A DNA stretch of 63,469 nucleotides from Leclercia adecarboxylata (GCA_002360945.1 DERO01000046.1:1-63469), one strand, 5' to 3'; shown: positions 9,299 through 21,809, counted from the first letter of the stretch. The notes: generated by a model from the sequence alone, not told the origin. Made by a program: numbers and translations.

Positions 9299-10246
9299 AT
9301 GAAAACAGAGACTCCAGCCGTAAAAATGGTTGCCATCACCGAAGATGAAGCGGGGCAACGCATCGACAACTTTTTGCGCACCCAGCTGAAGGGTGTGCCA
9401 AAGAGCATGATTTATCGCATCCTGCGTAAGGGTGAGGTACGGGTTAATAAGAAGCGCATTAAACCTGAATACAAACTTGAAGCGGGTGATGAAGTGCGCA
9501 TCCCGCCCGTACGCGTCGCCGAACGTGAAGAAGAGGCGGTGTCGCCGCATCTGAATAAGGTCGCCGCGCTGACGAATGTGATTTTATATGAAGACGATCA
9601 TATTCTGGTGCTCAACAAACCCTCAGGTACGGCCGTACACGGCGGTAGCGGGTTGAGCTTTGGCGTCATTGAAGGCCTGCGCGCGCTGCGCCCGGAAGCA
9701 CGCTTCCTTGAGCTGGTTCATCGTCTTGATCGCGACACCTCCGGCGTGCTGCTGGTGGCCAAAAAGCGTTCGGCGCTGCGTTCGCTGCATGAGCAGCTGC
9801 GTGAGAAAGGCATGCAGAAGGATTACCTTGCGCTGGTGCGCGGGCAGTGGCAGTCCCATGTCAAAGTGGTGCAAGCGCCTCTGCTGAAAAACATTCTGCA
9901 AAGTGGTGAGCGTATCGTTCGCGTGAGTCAGGAAGGCAAACCGTCTGAAACCCGGTTTAAGGTGGAAGAGCGTTACGAATTTGCCACCCTGGTGCGCTGC
10001 AGTCCGGTGACCGGACGTACTCACCAGATCCGCGTTCACACTCAGCATGCGGGCCATCCTATCGCCTTCGACGATCGCTATGGCGATCGCGAGTTTGATA
10101 AACAGCTGGCCGGAACGGGCTTATCGCGCCTGTTCCTGCATGCCGCCGCGCTGAAGTTTACCCACCCGGGTACCGGCGAGGTGATGCGTATCGAAGCCCC
10201 GCTGGACGAACAGCTGAAGCGCTGTCTGAAAGTTCTGCGCGGTTAA
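9299..10246 (+). CDS. rluC: RluC, 23S rRNA pseudouridine synthase
   Basis: RluC converts uridines 955, 2504 and 2580 of 23S rRNA (E. coli numbering) to pseudouridine. The 315-residue product has an N-terminal S4 RNA-binding domain (QRIDNFLRTQL, GEVRVNKKRI). The catalytic domain carries the signature HRLDRDTSGVLL, with the nucleophilic aspartate in RLDRDTSG, and later GRTHQIRVH. It is divergent from rne, and a REP pair separates its end from yceF. Confidence 0.96.
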   Translation: MKTETPAVKMVAITEDEAGQRIDNFLRTQLKGVPKSMIYRILRKGEVRVNKKRIKPEYKLEAGDEVRIPPVRVAEREEEAVSPHLNKVAALTNVILYEDDHILVLNKPSGTAVHGGSGLSFGVIEGLRALRPEARFLELVHRLDRDTSGVLLVAKKRSALRSLHEQLREKGMQKDYLALVRGQWQSHVKVVQAPLLKNILQSGERIVRVSQEGKPSETRFKVEERYEFATLVRCSPVTGRTHQIRVHTQHAGHPIAFDDRYGDREFDKQLAGTGLSRLFLHAAALKFTHPGTGEVMRIEAPLDEQLKRCLKVLRG

Positions 10247-10247
10247 T

Positions 10248-10316
10248 TGCCCGGCGGCGCTGCGCTTGCACGGGCCTACGGTCTTGTAGGCCGGGTAAGC
10301 GCAGCGCCACCCGGCA
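10248..10316. repeat. REP (BIME) pair between rluC and yceF
   Basis: Two imperfect palindromic units of the GCCCGG...CCGGGC type face each other (about 10249-10275 and 10287-10316). They contain the GTAGGCCGGGTAAGCGCAGCG core seen at four other places in this window. They lie between convergent gene ends and may protect mRNA 3' ends. Confidence 0.85.
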
Positions 10317-10320
10317 TAAA

Positions 10321-10905
10321 TTACGCCATTAACGGGTTGTAATGCTCCCGGCGCAGCATCTGGCACAGCGCAATCAGTGGTAATCCCACCAGCGTATTTG
10401 GGTCACGCCCGTCCAGTCGGTCAAACAGCGCAATTCCCAGTCCCTCGCTCTTAAAGCTGCCCGCGCAGTTTAACGGCCGCTCCTTTCGTACGTAGTCGTC
10501 AATTTCCTGTTCGCTGAGATGGCGAAAGTGAACGTCAAAGGGTTCGCATTCGGTCTGCAAATGGCCCGTAGACGAATTATAAAGGGCCAGGCCGGTGTAG
10601 AAGGTGACGATACTGCCGCGCGCTTTCAGCAGTTGCTGGCGGGCGTTCTCTTCGGTATGTGGTTTACCTGTGATCATCCCATCCAGGACGCAAACCTGAT
10701 CGGAACCTATAATTAAATGGTCAGGGAATCGCGCTGCCAGACTTTTCGCCTTTTCCTGAGCCAGACGGACCACCAGATGGCGTGGCGATTCACCGGGCTG
10801 TGGGCTTTCATCCACGTTCGGCGCTGCACATTCGAAGGGGACGCCCAGCTTTTCCAGCAACACGCGGCGGTAGGGTGACGTGGAGGCGAGAATGAGATTT
10901 GGCAT
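10321..10905 (-). CDS. yceF: YceF, Maf-family nucleotide pyrophosphatase
   Basis: A 194-residue Maf/HAM1-superfamily protein. The N-terminal motif [18 protein letters not shown] and the later [12 protein letters not shown] and [12 protein letters not shown] are the substrate and metal-binding elements of the family. The E. coli YceF branch hydrolyses 7-methyl-GTP, which is thought to clear modified nucleotides. It runs divergently from yceD; a hairpin with a T-tract in the gap is described separately. Confidence 0.93.
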   Translation of the reverse strand: MPNLILASTSPYRRVLLEKLGVPFECAAPNVDESPQPGESPRHLVVRLAQEKAKSLAARFPDHLIIGSDQVCVLDGMITGKPHTEENARQQLLKARGSIVTFYTGLALYNSSTGHLQTECEPFDVHFRHLSEQEIDDYVRKERPLNCAGSFKSEGLGIALFDRLDGRDPNTLVGLPLIALCQMLRREHYNPLMA

Positions 10906-10980
10906 ATTTTTTTCACCAGATATAGCGTATCGATGCCAGCCATTTTAAACTACAGGCCGCAATGTGTGCGAATAAATGGC

Positions 10981-11006
10981 AAAAGGCAGCCTGAGGTTGC
11001 CTTTTT
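10981..11006 (+). terminator. Terminator-like hairpin upstream of the yceD promoter
   Basis: AAAAGGCAGCC pairs with GGTTGCCTTTT through 11 base pairs (one G-U) around a TGA loop and is followed by TTTTC on the plus strand. No plus-strand gene lies between rluC and this point, so it may insulate the yceD promoter from read-through or end an unknown transcript antisense to yceF. Confidence 0.6.
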
Positions 11007-11008
11007 CT

Positions 11009-11568
<560 letters not shown>

Positions 11569-11572
11569 TTAA

Positions 11573-11756
<184 letters not shown>

Positions 11757-11758
<2 letters not shown>

Positions 11759-11810
11759 TCACGCGTTTGCGTGATTAGGCTTAGTGAGGGTTTCCCCGTG
11801 CAAACGGGGA
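11757..11810 (+). other. Two hairpins between rpmF and plsX
   Basis: AATCACGC-GTTT-GCGTGATT (11757-11776) begins in the rpmF stop codon. A second stem, TCCCCGT-GCAA-ACGGGGA (11793-11810), lies closer to plsX. Neither has a T-tract, so they are more likely RNA processing or translation-control elements than terminators. Confidence 0.5.
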
Positions 11811-11837
11811 TATACCGAACCAGGCTGCGACGATACC

Positions 11838-12872
11838 TTGACACGTCTAACCCTGGCGTTAGATGTCATGGGGGGAGATTTTGGCCCTTCCGTGACAGTG
11901 CCTGCAGCATTGCAGGCACTGAACTCTAATTCGCAACTCACTCTCCTCTTAGTCGGCAATCCCGACATAATCACGCCATTACTTGCAAAAGCTGACTTCG
12001 AACAACGTTCACGTCTGCAGATTATTCCTGCCCAGTCAGTTATTGCCAGTGATGTCCGGGCCTCACAGGCGATCCGCAGCAGTCGCGGAAGCTCAATGCG
12101 CATTGCGCTGGAGCTGGTGAAAGAAGGACGCGCGCAGGCATGCGTCAGCGCCGGCAATACCGGCGCGCTGATGGGGCTGGCAAAATTACTGCTCAAACCC
12201 CTTGAGGGTATTGAGCGCCCGGCGCTGGTGACGGTACTGCCGCACCAGCAAAAGGGCAAAACGGTGGTGCTGGATTTAGGTGCCAACGTCGACTGCGACA
12301 GTGTTATGCTGGCGCAGTTTGCCGTCATGGGCTCCGTGCTGGCAGAGGAAGTGGTGGGGATCTCTCGTCCCCGCGTGGCTTTACTGAATATTGGTGAGGA
12401 AGAGACCAAAGGTCTCGACAGCATCCGTGAGGCGGCCGAACGGCTAAAAAATGAGCCATCCATCAACTATATTGGATATCTCGAAGCCAACGAATTATTG
12501 ACCGGAAAAACGGATGTACTGGTGTGTGACGGGTTTACAGGAAACGTTACATTAAAAACCATGGAAGGGGTGGTGAGAATGTTTCTTTCTCTGCTTAAAT
12601 CGCAGGGAGAGGGTAAAAAACGGTCATGGTGGCTGATTTTATTAAAGCGTTGGTTACAAAAGAGCCTGACGCGGCGATTCAGTCACCTCAACCCCGACCA
12701 GTATAATGGCGCCTGTCTGTTAGGATTGCGCGGCATTGTGATTAAGAGTCACGGTGCGGCCAATCAGCGAGCGTTTGCCGTCGCGATTGAACAGGCAGTG
12801 CAGGCGGTGCAGCGACAAGTCCCACAGCGGATTGCCGCTCGCCTGGGATCTGTATTAGCAAAAAGTGACTGA
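11838..12872 (+). CDS. plsX: PlsX, phosphate acyltransferase
   Basis: PlsX converts acyl-ACP and phosphate to acyl-phosphate, linking fatty acid and phospholipid synthesis at the membrane. The start is read as the TTG at 11838, which gives [20 protein letters not shown] as in E. coli; a GTG at 11784 would add 18 residues unlike the family. The result is 344 residues. The motifs [21 protein letters not shown] and [11 protein letters not shown] are typical. The tail after RIAARL is shorter than in E. coli. fabH begins six bases after the stop. Confidence 0.94.
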   Translation: MTRLTLALDVMGGDFGPSVTVPAALQALNSNSQLTLLLVGNPDIITPLLAKADFEQRSRLQIIPAQSVIASDVRASQAIRSSRGSSMRIALELVKEGRAQACVSAGNTGALMGLAKLLLKPLEGIERPALVTVLPHQQKGKTVVLDLGANVDCDSVMLAQFAVMGSVLAEEVVGISRPRVALLNIGEEETKGLDSIREAAERLKNEPSINYIGYLEANELLTGKTDVLVCDGFTGNVTLKTMEGVVRMFLSLLKSQGEGKKRSWWLILLKRWLQKSLTRRFSHLNPDQYNGACLLGLRGIVIKSHGAANQRAFAVAIEQAVQAVQRQVPQRIAARLGSVLAKSD

Positions 12873-12878
12873 GCGTAC

Positions 12879-13832
12879 ATGTATACGAAGATTTTAGGTA
12901 CCGGCAGCTATCTGCCAAAGCAAGTGCGAACCAACGCCGATCTGGAAAAAATGGTAGATACGTCTGACGAGTGGATTGTCACGCGTACAGGTATCCGCGA
13001 ACGTCGTATTGCCGCGCCAGATGAAACAGTTTCCACCATGGGCTATGAAGCCGCCCAGCGCGCGCTGGAAATGGCGGGTGTCGATAAAGACGACATTGGC
13101 CTGATTATCGTTGCGACAACCTCCGCGACCCATGCCTTCCCAAGCGCGGCGTGCCAGGTCCAGAACATGCTGGGCATTAAAGGCTGCCCGGCGTTTGACG
13201 TTGCTGCTGCGTGCGCAGGCTTTACCTATGCGCTGAGCATCGCCGATCAATACGTGAAATCCGGTGCCGTTAAAAATGCGCTGGTGATTGGTGCTGACGT
13301 GCTGGCGCGTACCTGCGATCCTACCGATCGCGGGACAATCATTATTTTTGGCGATGGTGCAGGGGCTGTACTGTTAGGACAATCTGAAGAGCCGGGCATC
13401 ATCTCGACGCATCTGCATGCGGACGGTAGCTACGGCGAACTGTTGACGCTGCCAAACGCCGATCGTGTTAATCCGGACAATGCCATCTACCTGACGATGG
13501 CCGGTAACGAAGTCTTCAAAGTGGCGGTAACCGAGCTGGCGCACATCGTTGACGAGACGCTGGCCGCGAACAATCTGGAGCGTTCCGCCCTCGACTGGCT
13601 GGTGCCACACCAGGCGAACCTGCGCATTATCAGCGCCACGGCGAAGAAACTCGGCATGTCTATGGATAACGTTGTGGTGACGCTGGATCGTCACGGCAAT
13701 ACGTCTGCAGCATCCGTGCCCTGCGCGTTTGACGAAGCGGTGCGCGATGGACGAATTCAACGAGGCCAACTGGTCTTGCTCGAAGCCTTCGGTGGCGGTT
13801 TCACCTGGGGTTCTGCGCTGGTTCGTTTCTAG
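12879..13832 (+). CDS. fabH: FabH, 3-oxoacyl-ACP synthase III
   Basis: FabH starts fatty acid synthesis by condensing acetyl-CoA with malonyl-ACP. The product is 317 residues, the same as in E. coli. The catalytic triad is visible as the cysteine in [12 protein letters not shown], the histidine in VPHQANLRI and the asparagine in HGNTSAAS. It lies in the plsX-fabH-fabD-fabG run with short gaps, which suggests co-transcription. Confidence 0.98.
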   Translation: MYTKILGTGSYLPKQVRTNADLEKMVDTSDEWIVTRTGIRERRIAAPDETVSTMGYEAAQRALEMAGVDKDDIGLIIVATTSATHAFPSAACQVQNMLGIKGCPAFDVAAACAGFTYALSIADQYVKSGAVKNALVIGADVLARTCDPTDRGTIIIFGDGAGAVLLGQSEEPGIISTHLHADGSYGELLTLPNADRVNPDNAIYLTMAGNEVFKVAVTELAHIVDETLAANNLERSALDWLVPHQANLRIISATAKKLGMSMDNVVVTLDRHGNTSAASVPCAFDEAVRDGRIQRGQLVLLEAFGGGFTWGSALVRF

Positions 13833-13848
13833 TATAAGGATAAAAAAA

Positions 13849-14778
13849 ATGACGCAATTTGCTTTTGTGTTCCCCGGCCAGGGTTCTCAGGCCGTTGGAA
13901 TGTTGTCCGGCTTAGCGGAGCAGTATCCGGTCATCGAAGAGACCTTCCGTGAAGCGTCGGATGCCCTGGGCTACGATCTTTGGGCGCTGACCCAGCAAGG
14001 GCCAGCCGAAGAGCTGAATAAAACCTGGCAGACCCAGCCTGCACTGCTGACCGCATCGGTCGCACTGTGGCGCGTATGGCAGCAGCAGGGTGGCAAAACG
14101 CCAGCGCTGCTGGCCGGTCACAGCCTGGGTGAATACTCTGCGCTGGTTTGCGCAGGGGTGATTGCGTTTGCCGATGCCGTGCGTCTGGTTGAGCTGCGCG
14201 GCAAATTTATGCAGGAAGCGGTGCCGGAAGGCACGGGCGGCATGTCAGCCATTATTGGTCTGGATGATGCTGCCATTGCCAAAGCCTGTGAAGAATCTGC
14301 AGAAGGTCAGGTCGTTTCTCCGGTAAACTTCAACTCGCCGGGCCAGGTGGTTATCGCCGGTCATAAAGAAGCGGTTGAACGTGCAGGCGCAGCCTGTAAA
14401 GCCGCGGGTGCCAAACGCGCGCTGCCGCTGCCGGTGAGCGTCCCGTCGCACTGCGCGCTGATGAAGCCTGCTGCCGAGAAGCTCGCGGTAGAGCTGGAAA
14501 AAATCACCTTCAACGCACCGACCATTGCGGTGGTGAATAACGTTGATGTGCAGTGTGAAACCGCGCCAGAGGCTATCCGTCACGCGCTGGTTCGCCAGCT
14601 GTACAGCCCGGTTCAGTGGACCAAAACCGTTGAGTTTATGGCATCTCAGGGCGTTGAGCACCTGTATGAAGTGGGGCCGGGTAAAGTCCTCACCGGTCTG
14701 ACTAAACGTATTGTTGATACCCTGACCGCGTCGGCCATTAATGAGCCGGAAGCCCTGTCAGCGGCACTCGCGCAGTAA
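13849..14778 (+). CDS. fabD: FabD, malonyl-CoA-ACP transacylase
   Basis: FabD moves malonyl groups from CoA to acyl carrier protein. The ATG at 13849 gives MTQFAFVFPGQGSQAVGM and 309 residues, the E. coli length; the open frame runs further upstream but only within fabH. The active-site serine is in AGHSLGEYSALV, and the conserved histidine is in VPSHCALMKPAA. The preceding AAGGATAAAAAAA supplies the ribosome site. Confidence 0.98.
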   Translation: MTQFAFVFPGQGSQAVGMLSGLAEQYPVIEETFREASDALGYDLWALTQQGPAEELNKTWQTQPALLTASVALWRVWQQQGGKTPALLAGHSLGEYSALVCAGVIAFADAVRLVELRGKFMQEAVPEGTGGMSAIIGLDDAAIAKACEESAEGQVVSPVNFNSPGQVVIAGHKEAVERAGAACKAAGAKRALPLPVSVPSHCALMKPAAEKLAVELEKITFNAPTIAVVNNVDVQCETAPEAIRHALVRQLYSPVQWTKTVEFMASQGVEHLYEVGPGKVLTGLTKRIVDTLTASAINEPEALSAALAQ

Positions 14779-14791
14779 GAAGAGGAATACC

Positions 14792-15526
14792 ATGAGTTTT
14801 GAAGGAAAAATCGCACTGGTCACTGGTGCAAGCCGCGGTATTGGCCGTGCTATCGCTGAGACCCTCGTCGCGCGCGGCGCGAAAGTAATCGGCACCGCGA
14901 CCAGCGAAAGCGGCGCGCAGGCCATCAGCGAGTACCTGGGTGCGAACGGTAAAGGTCTGATGTTGAATGTGACCGATCCTGCATCTATCGAATCTGTTCT
15001 GGGAAATATTCGCGCAGAATTTGGCGAAGTGGATATTCTGGTCAATAATGCCGGAATCACTCGCGACAACTTATTGATGCGAATGAAAGATGACGAGTGG
15101 AGCGATATTCTCGAAACCAACCTGTCATCTGTGTTCCGTCTGTCAAAAGCGGTAATGCGAGCTATGATGAAGAAGCGTCATGGGCGTATTATCACTATCG
15201 GTTCTGTGGTTGGTACCATGGGAAATGCTGGTCAGGCTAACTACGCTGCGGCGAAAGCAGGTCTGATCGGTTTCAGTAAGTCGCTGGCTCGCGAAGTTGC
15301 GTCCCGCGGAATTACTGTAAACGTTGTTGCTCCGGGCTTTATTGAAACGGACATGACGCGTGCGCTGACCGATGAGCAGCGTGCGGGTACGCTGGCGGCA
15401 GTTCCGGCGGGTCGTTTAGGCGACCCTAAAGAAATCGCCAGCGCGGTTGCATTTTTAGCCTCTGACGAAGCGAGTTACATCACTGGTGAAACTCTCCACG
15501 TCAATGGCGGGATGTATATGGTTTAA
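14792..15526 (+). CDS. fabG: FabG, 3-oxoacyl-ACP reductase
   Basis: FabG is the NADPH-dependent ketoreductase of the elongation cycle. The ATG at 14792 follows AAGAGGAA and gives 244 residues as in E. coli. Short-chain dehydrogenase signatures are clear: the dinucleotide motif TGASRGIGRA, NNAG, the serine in TIGSVVGTMG, and YAAAKAG with the catalytic tyrosine and lysine. acpP follows after a 154-base gap with its own promoter. Confidence 0.98.
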   Translation: MSFEGKIALVTGASRGIGRAIAETLVARGAKVIGTATSESGAQAISEYLGANGKGLMLNVTDPASIESVLGNIRAEFGEVDILVNNAGITRDNLLMRMKDDEWSDILETNLSSVFRLSKAVMRAMMKKRHGRIITIGSVVGTMGNAGQANYAAAKAGLIGFSKSLAREVASRGITVNVVAPGFIETDMTRALTDEQRAGTLAAVPAGRLGDPKEIASAVAFLASDEASYITGETLHVNGGMYMV

Positions 15527-15607
15527 TCACGATAGAAAATATTTGCGTTATTAGGGCGAATGGCCTCAAAATAACGTAAAATCGTGGTAAGACCTGCCGG
15601 GATTTAG

Positions 15608-15635
15608 TTGCAAATTTTTCAACATTTTATACACT
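15608..15635 (+). promoter_or_regulatory. acpP promoter
   Basis: TTGCAA (15608-15613), a 16-base spacer and TACACT (15630-15635) lie in the fabG-acpP gap. A separate strong promoter fits the high level of acyl carrier protein. The exact start is inferred. Confidence 0.55.
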
Positions 15636-15680
15636 ACGAAAACCATCGCGAAAGCGAGTTTTGATAGGAAATTTAAGAGT

Positions 15681-15917
15681 ATGAGCACTATCGAAGAACG
15701 CGTTAAGAAAATTATCGGCGAACAGCTGGGCGTTAAGCAGGAAGAAGTTGTGAACTCCGCTTCCTTCGTTGAAGACCTGGGCGCAGATTCTCTTGACACC
15801 GTTGAGCTGGTAATGGCTCTGGAAGAAGAGTTTGATACTGAGATTCCGGACGAAGAAGCTGAGAAAATCACCACCGTTCAGGCTGCCATTGATTACATCA
15901 ACGGTCACCAGGCGTAA
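15681..15917 (+). CDS. acpP: Acyl carrier protein AcpP
   Basis: A 78-residue acidic protein that carries growing acyl chains on a phosphopantetheine arm. The attachment serine is in the invariant [18 protein letters not shown]. Length and sequence match the E. coli protein, apart from small changes. It is followed by a terminator and then fabF. Confidence 0.98.
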   Translation: MSTIEERVKKIIGEQLGVKQEEVVNSASFVEDLGADSLDTVELVMALEEEFDTEIPDEEAEKITTVQAAIDYINGHQA

Positions 15918-15921
15918 GTGA

Positions 15922-17250
<1,329 letters not shown>

Positions 17251-17294
17251 GGCTGACAGCCGGGGCGGTTTATCGCCTTCCCGGCACATCGATA

Positions 17295-17322
17295 AAAAAG
17301 GTCCGCTTGTCGGGCCTTTTTT
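17295..17322 (+). terminator. Terminator after fabF
   Basis: AAAAAGGTCCG pairs with CGGGCCTTTTT around a short CTTGT loop, with one G-U pair, and ends in a T run. Confidence 0.75.
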
Positions 17323-17392
17323 ATTCGGTTTTATTCCCTTGTCCGCGGCCCGCCTTCCTGCCAGACTATTCGACCATTTAAAAGGAGCCATC

Positions 17393-18202
17393 ATGTTCTT
17401 GATCAATGGCATACCCCAGGAAACGCTGCCGGCCAGCGACAGGACAATTCAGTTTGGTGACGGCTGTTTCACCACGGCGCGCATTGCTGCGGGCCAGGTC
17501 TGTCTGCTGGATGCCCATCTGCAACGCTTGCAGAAAGCCTGTGAAAAACTGCTCATCCCCTTTGTCGAGTGGGCAGAGTTAGAGCGTGAAATGGTTGAGC
17601 TCGCCCGCGGAAACGAGCGGGGCGTGCTGAAAGTCATTATCAGCCGCGGAAGCGGCGGCAGGGGATATAGCGCGGCGAACTGCCTGCATCCGGTTCGAAT
17701 CCTCTCGGTGTCGATGTATCCCGCCCATTATGATGGATGGCGTCGCGAAGGTATTGTGCTGGCCTTAAGCCCGGTGCGGCTGGGACGTAATCCGCTGTTG
17801 GCCGGGATAAAACACCTTAACCGGCTTGAACAGGTGCTGATCCGCACCCATCTTGAACAGACCGATGCCAACGAGGCGCTGGTTCTTGACAGCGAAGGGT
17901 TCATTACGGAATGCTGTGCGGCGAATTTATTCTGGCGTAAGGGGAACGAGGTTTTCACTCCCCGGCTGGATCAAGCTGGCGTCGATGGCCTGATGCGCCA
18001 GTTTTGCCTGCAGCAGCTGGCACACTCTGGGTATCGCGTTGTCGAAGTACATGCCCCCGAAGCTGCACTGGCCGAGGCCGACGAGATGCTGGTCTGCAAT
18101 GCGCTGATGCCCGTCGTGCCGGTGCGCCAGTATGGTTCTCAACGTTTTTCATCGCGTGAGTTGTACGCATTTTTAGCCCCTCTGTGTGAGCAAAGCAGAT
18201 AG
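17393..18202 (+). CDS. pabC: PabC, aminodeoxychorismate lyase
   Basis: PabC is a PLP enzyme that releases pyruvate from aminodeoxychorismate to make 4-aminobenzoate for folate. The ATG at 17393 follows AAAAGGAG and yields 269 residues, the E. coli length. The fold-type IV motifs [10 protein letters not shown], the lysine in [12 protein letters not shown] and [14 protein letters not shown] are visible. mltG begins two bases after its stop. Confidence 0.95.
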   Translation: MFLINGIPQETLPASDRTIQFGDGCFTTARIAAGQVCLLDAHLQRLQKACEKLLIPFVEWAELEREMVELARGNERGVLKVIISRGSGGRGYSAANCLHPVRILSVSMYPAHYDGWRREGIVLALSPVRLGRNPLLAGIKHLNRLEQVLIRTHLEQTDANEALVLDSEGFITECCAANLFWRKGNEVFTPRLDQAGVDGLMRQFCLQQLAHSGYRVVEVHAPEAALAEADEMLVCNALMPVVPVRQYGSQRFSSRELYAFLAPLCEQSR

Positions 18203-18204
18203 TC

Positions 18205-19227
18205 ATGAAGAAAATGTTGCGCTTTATTCTCCTCATCCTTGTCGTGTTGGGCATTGCCGCTGGCGTGGGGATGTGGAAAGTTCGCCAGCTGGCGGGCAGT
18301 CAAATTCTGATCGCCGATGAGACGATCTTTACCCTGAAACCGGGTACCGGACGGCTGGCGCTGGGCGAGCAGCTGTATGGCGAGAAGATCATTAACCGTC
18401 CTCGGGTATTCCAGTGGTTGTTACGCGTGCAGCCGGCGCTGTCGCATTTCAAAGCCGGGACCTATCGCTTCACGCCGGGGATGACCGTCAAAGAGATGCT
18501 GCAGCTGCTTGAGAGCGGTAAAGAGGCACAGTTCCCGCTGCGTTTCGTGGAAGGCATGCGCGTGAGCGACTACCTGAAGCAGCTTCGCGACGCCCCTTAC
18601 ATCAAGCACACCCTGCAGGATGACAGCTATGCCACCGTCGCTGAGGCCCTGAAGTTTGAGCATCCCGAGTGGGTAGAAGGCTGGTTCTGGCCGGATACCT
18701 GGATGTACACCGCAGGCACCACAGACGTGGCGTTGCTGCAGCGCGCGCATAAAAAGATGGTTGAAGCGGTGGACAAAGCCTGGGAAGGGCGGATGGAGAA
18801 TCTGCCGTACAAAGATCAGAACCAGTTCGTAACCATGGCCTCGATCGTCGAGAAAGAGACGGCGGTCGCCAGCGAGCGGGATCAGGTCGCCTCGGTGTTT
18901 ATCAATCGCCTGCGTATCGGCATGCGTCTGCAGACCGACCCGACGGTGATTTACGGAATGGGTGAGAATTACAAGGGCAAAATTTCGCGTAAAGACCTGG
19001 AAACCCCAACCGATTATAATACCTATGTCATTAGCGGCTTACCCCCGGGGCCGATTGCCACGCCGGGTCAGGCATCACTGAATGCCGCCGCGCATCCGGC
19101 TAAAACGCCGTATCTCTATTTCGTCGCAGACGGAAAGGGTGGACATACTTTTAACACCAATCTTGCCAGTCATAATCGTTCGGTCCAGGACTATCTGAAG
19201 GCACTTAAGGAAAAAAATGCGCAGTAA
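18205..19227 (+). CDS. mltG: MltG, endolytic murein transglycosylase
   Basis: MltG cuts within nascent glycan strands and may set their length. The 340-residue protein has one N-terminal membrane helix (residues about 5-22) and a periplasmic YceG domain. The catalytic glutamate lies in the conserved [14 protein letters not shown]. The downstream [11 protein letters not shown] and [11 protein letters not shown] motifs are also diagnostic. Its end overlaps the tmk start by 11 bases. Confidence 0.95.
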   Translation: MKKMLRFILLILVVLGIAAGVGMWKVRQLAGSQILIADETIFTLKPGTGRLALGEQLYGEKIINRPRVFQWLLRVQPALSHFKAGTYRFTPGMTVKEMLQLLESGKEAQFPLRFVEGMRVSDYLKQLRDAPYIKHTLQDDSYATVAEALKFEHPEWVEGWFWPDTWMYTAGTTDVALLQRAHKKMVEAVDKAWEGRMENLPYKDQNQFVTMASIVEKETAVASERDQVASVFINRLRIGMRLQTDPTVIYGMGENYKGKISRKDLETPTDYNTYVISGLPPGPIATPGQASLNAAAHPAKTPYLYFVADGKGGHTFNTNLASHNRSVQDYLKALKEKNAQ

Positions 19228-19858
19228 TTACATCGTCATTGAGGGGCTGGAAGGCGCCGGGAAAACCACCGCACGTGACGTGGTGGTCGAGACGCTTAAA
19301 CAGTGTGGCATCGAAGAGATGATCTTCACCCGCGAACCGGGCGGCACCCAGCTGGCTGAAAAACTGCGCAGTCTGGTGCTGGACATCAAATCGGTCGGGG
19401 ATGAAGTCATTACCGATAAAGCCGAAGTGATGATGTTCTACGCCGCACGCGTCCAGCTGGTCGAAACCGTTATTAAACCTGCGCTGGCGCGGGGATGCTG
19501 GGTGATTGGCGATCGCCACGATCTCTCTACCCAGGCCTATCAGGGCGGCGGACGCGGCATTGACCAGCAGATGCTCGGCACGCTGCGCGATGCGATCCTC
19601 GGCGATTTCCGCCCAAACCTGACGCTCTACCTCGACGTGACGCCGGAAGTGGGCCTGAAACGCGCCCGCGCCCGCGGGGAACTGGATCGAATCGAACAGG
19701 AGTCGCTGGACTTCTTTAATCGCACCCGCGCCCGTTACCTTGAGCTGGCCGCCGAGGACAGTTCGATCCGCACCATCGATGCGACCCAGTCGCTGGAACA
19801 GGTGATGAACGACATTCGTCAGACGGTGACTGACTGGCTGAAGGAACAACAGGCATGA
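19217..19858 (+). CDS. tmk: Thymidylate kinase
   Basis: Tmk phosphorylates dTMP to dTDP. The 213 residues match E. coli. The P-loop is GLEGAGKTT, the FTREPGGT motif follows, and the [15 protein letters not shown] segment binds dTMP. The arginine-rich [12 protein letters not shown] is the LID of the enterobacterial type. It overlaps both mltG (11 bases) and holB (4 bases, ATGA). Confidence 0.97.
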   Translation: MRSNYIVIEGLEGAGKTTARDVVVETLKQCGIEEMIFTREPGGTQLAEKLRSLVLDIKSVGDEVITDKAEVMMFYAARVQLVETVIKPALARGCWVIGDRHDLSTQAYQGGGRGIDQQMLGTLRDAILGDFRPNLTLYLDVTPEVGLKRARARGELDRIEQESLDFFNRTRARYLELAAEDSSIRTIDATQSLEQVMNDIRQTVTDWLKEQQA

Positions 19859-20859
19859 AATGGTACCCATGGTTGCGCCCGCACTTTGAACAGCTGGTGA
19901 ACAGCTATCAGTCCGGTCGGGGGCATCATGCGTTACTGATCCAGTCGCTGCCGGGCATGGGCGATGAGGCGCTGATCTACGCCATCAGCCGTTTTCTGAT
20001 GTGCCAGCAGCCGCAGGGGCACAAAAGCTGCGGTCAGTGCCGCAGCTGTCAGCTGATGCAAGCGGAAACGCATCCCGATTACTATGCGCTGGAGCCGGAG
20101 AAGGGCAAAACCACGCTGGGCATCGATGCGGTGCGCGCGGTGAGTGAAAAGCTCTACGAGCGCGCGCGGCTTGGCGGAGCGAAAGTCGTCTGGCTGAAGG
20201 ATGCTGCCCAGCTTACCGAGGCGGCGGCCAATGCCCTGTTAAAAACGCTGGAAGAGCCGCCGGAAAATACCTGGTTCCTGATGGCCTGCCGGGAACCAGG
20301 GCGGCTGCTGGCGACCCTGCGTAGCCGCTGTCGTCTGCATCATCTCAGCGTTCCGCAGGAGGCCTGGGCCATCAGCTGGCTTGTGCGGGAAGTGACAACG
20401 TCACAGGAGGCTGCGCTGAGCGCGCTGCGTCTGTGCGGCGGGGCACCTGCCGCGGCGCTGGCCCTGTTGCAGCCTAACGTCCAGACGCAACGGGAACAAC
20501 TCTGTCAGGCGCTCGGTGCAGTCCCGGACAACGGCGACTGGCTGAGCCTGCTCCCGGTCCTGAACCATGAGCAGGCCCCCGACCGCCTGCACTGGCTGGC
20601 AGCCCTGCTGCTGGATGCCCTTAAAATTCAGCAGGGAGCGACCCTGCTCAGCAATGTCGATGCCTGGCCGTTGGTTAATCGCCTGGCACAACACCTGCCG
20701 GGTGTTGCATTGCGGGCTATCCTTCATGATGTCTGCCAGTGTCGCGAACAACTACTCAGCGTAACGGGGCTGAATCGGGAGCTTGTCCTGACCGACCTGT
20801 TACTCACTATCGAGCATTACCTGCAACCGGGCACGACGCTGCCTGTATCCCCTCTCTGA
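19855..20859 (+). CDS. holB: DNA polymerase III delta-prime subunit
   Basis: HolB is part of the clamp loader that places the beta clamp on DNA. The product is 334 residues, as in E. coli. The zinc module is visible as four cysteines in [16 protein letters not shown] (residues about 50-65). The nucleotide loop ([10 protein letters not shown]) lacks the Walker lysine, which is normal for delta-prime, a non-ATPase subunit. Translation is probably coupled to tmk. Confidence 0.97.
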   Translation: MKWYPWLRPHFEQLVNSYQSGRGHHALLIQSLPGMGDEALIYAISRFLMCQQPQGHKSCGQCRSCQLMQAETHPDYYALEPEKGKTTLGIDAVRAVSEKLYERARLGGAKVVWLKDAAQLTEAAANALLKTLEEPPENTWFLMACREPGRLLATLRSRCRLHHLSVPQEAWAISWLVREVTTSQEAALSALRLCGGAPAAALALLQPNVQTQREQLCQALGAVPDNGDWLSLLPVLNHEQAPDRLHWLAALLLDALKIQQGATLLSNVDAWPLVNRLAQHLPGVALRAILHDVCQCREQLLSVTGLNRELVLTDLLLTIEHYLQPGTTLPVSPL

Positions 20860-20869
20860 GAGACACATT

Positions 20870-21664
20870 ATGTTTTTAGTCGACTCACACTGCCATCTTG
20901 ATGGCCTGGATTATCAATCCCTGCACAAAAACGTCGATGACGTGCTGGCGAAAGCCGCCGCCCGCGATGTGAAATTTTGCCTGGCGGTCGCCACGACCTT
21001 GCCTGGCTACAAAACCATGCGCGAGCTGGTGGGCGAGCGCGACAACGTGGTGTTCTCCTGCGGTGTGCATCCGCTTAACCAGGATGAAGCCTACGACGTC
21101 GACGATTTACGCCGTCTGGCGGCAGAAGAGGGCGTAGTGGCGATGGGCGAAACCGGGCTGGATTATTTTTACACCCCGGAAACCAAGGCCCGCCAGCAGG
21201 AGTCTTTCCGCGATCATATCCGCATCGGTCGGGAGCTGAACAAACCGGTGATCGTACACACTCGTGACGCGCGCGCCGATACGCTGGCGATCCTTAAAGA
21301 AGAAAAGGTGACGGATTGCGGCGGCGTACTACACTGTTTCACAGAAGACAGAGAAACAGCGGGCAAGCTGCTGGATATGGGTTTTTATATCTCGTTTTCC
21401 GGGATCGTCACGTTCCGTAACGCCGAGCAGCTTCGGGATGCCGCACGCTACGTGCCGCTCGATCGTCTGCTGGTGGAAACAGATTCCCCTTATCTGGCAC
21501 CGGTACCGCATCGCGGTAAAGAAAACCAACCCGCGATGGTACGGGATGTGGCCGAGTACATGGCCGTATTAAAAGGCGTCGATGTTGAAGAACTGGCACG
21601 CATGACCACCGATAACTTTGCCAGCCTGTTTCACATCGATCCCTCCCGCCTGCAATCTGCCTGA
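20870..21664 (+). CDS. ycfH: YcfH, TatD-family metal-dependent hydrolase
   Basis: A 264-residue TIM-barrel hydrolase of the TatD group. Metal ligands are seen in DSHCHLDG, GETGLDYF, PVIVHTRDA, LHCFTED and ETDSPYLAP. TatD relatives act as DNases or deoxyribose-phosphate repair enzymes; the physiological substrate of YcfH is uncertain. It follows holB by ten bases and closes the pabC-mltG-tmk-holB-ycfH operon. Confidence 0.93.
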   Translation: MFLVDSHCHLDGLDYQSLHKNVDDVLAKAAARDVKFCLAVATTLPGYKTMRELVGERDNVVFSCGVHPLNQDEAYDVDDLRRLAAEEGVVAMGETGLDYFYTPETKARQQESFRDHIRIGRELNKPVIVHTRDARADTLAILKEEKVTDCGGVLHCFTEDRETAGKLLDMGFYISFSGIVTFRNAEQLRDAARYVPLDRLLVETDSPYLAPVPHRGKENQPAMVRDVAEYMAVLKGVDVEELARMTTDNFASLFHIDPSRLQSA

Positions 21665-21712
21665 TTAATCTATTTTTTTATGGCTCGTAATTAATAGCTA
21701 AAACGCGTAAAG

Positions 21713-21738
21713 TTCACCGCCCAAGTGGGGGCGGTGAA
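21713..21738 (+). terminator. Hairpin after ycfH
   Basis: TTCACCGCC pairs perfectly with GGCGGTGAA around an eight-base loop. The following GACGCTTTTGG has only a short T run, so termination may be weak. It lies just upstream of the ptsG control region. Confidence 0.5.
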
Positions 21739-21809
21739 GACGCTTTTGGAAACATCTGGCAATCTGTTTTGTAAAAATCTGAAAGTTTTTCAGCTGCCCT
21801 GCGCTGAAA

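Noticed and set aside
11784..11837. GTG at 11784 as the plsX start
   Set aside because: The extra residues derive from the hairpin region and are unlike the family. The TTG at 11838 matches the E. coli start.
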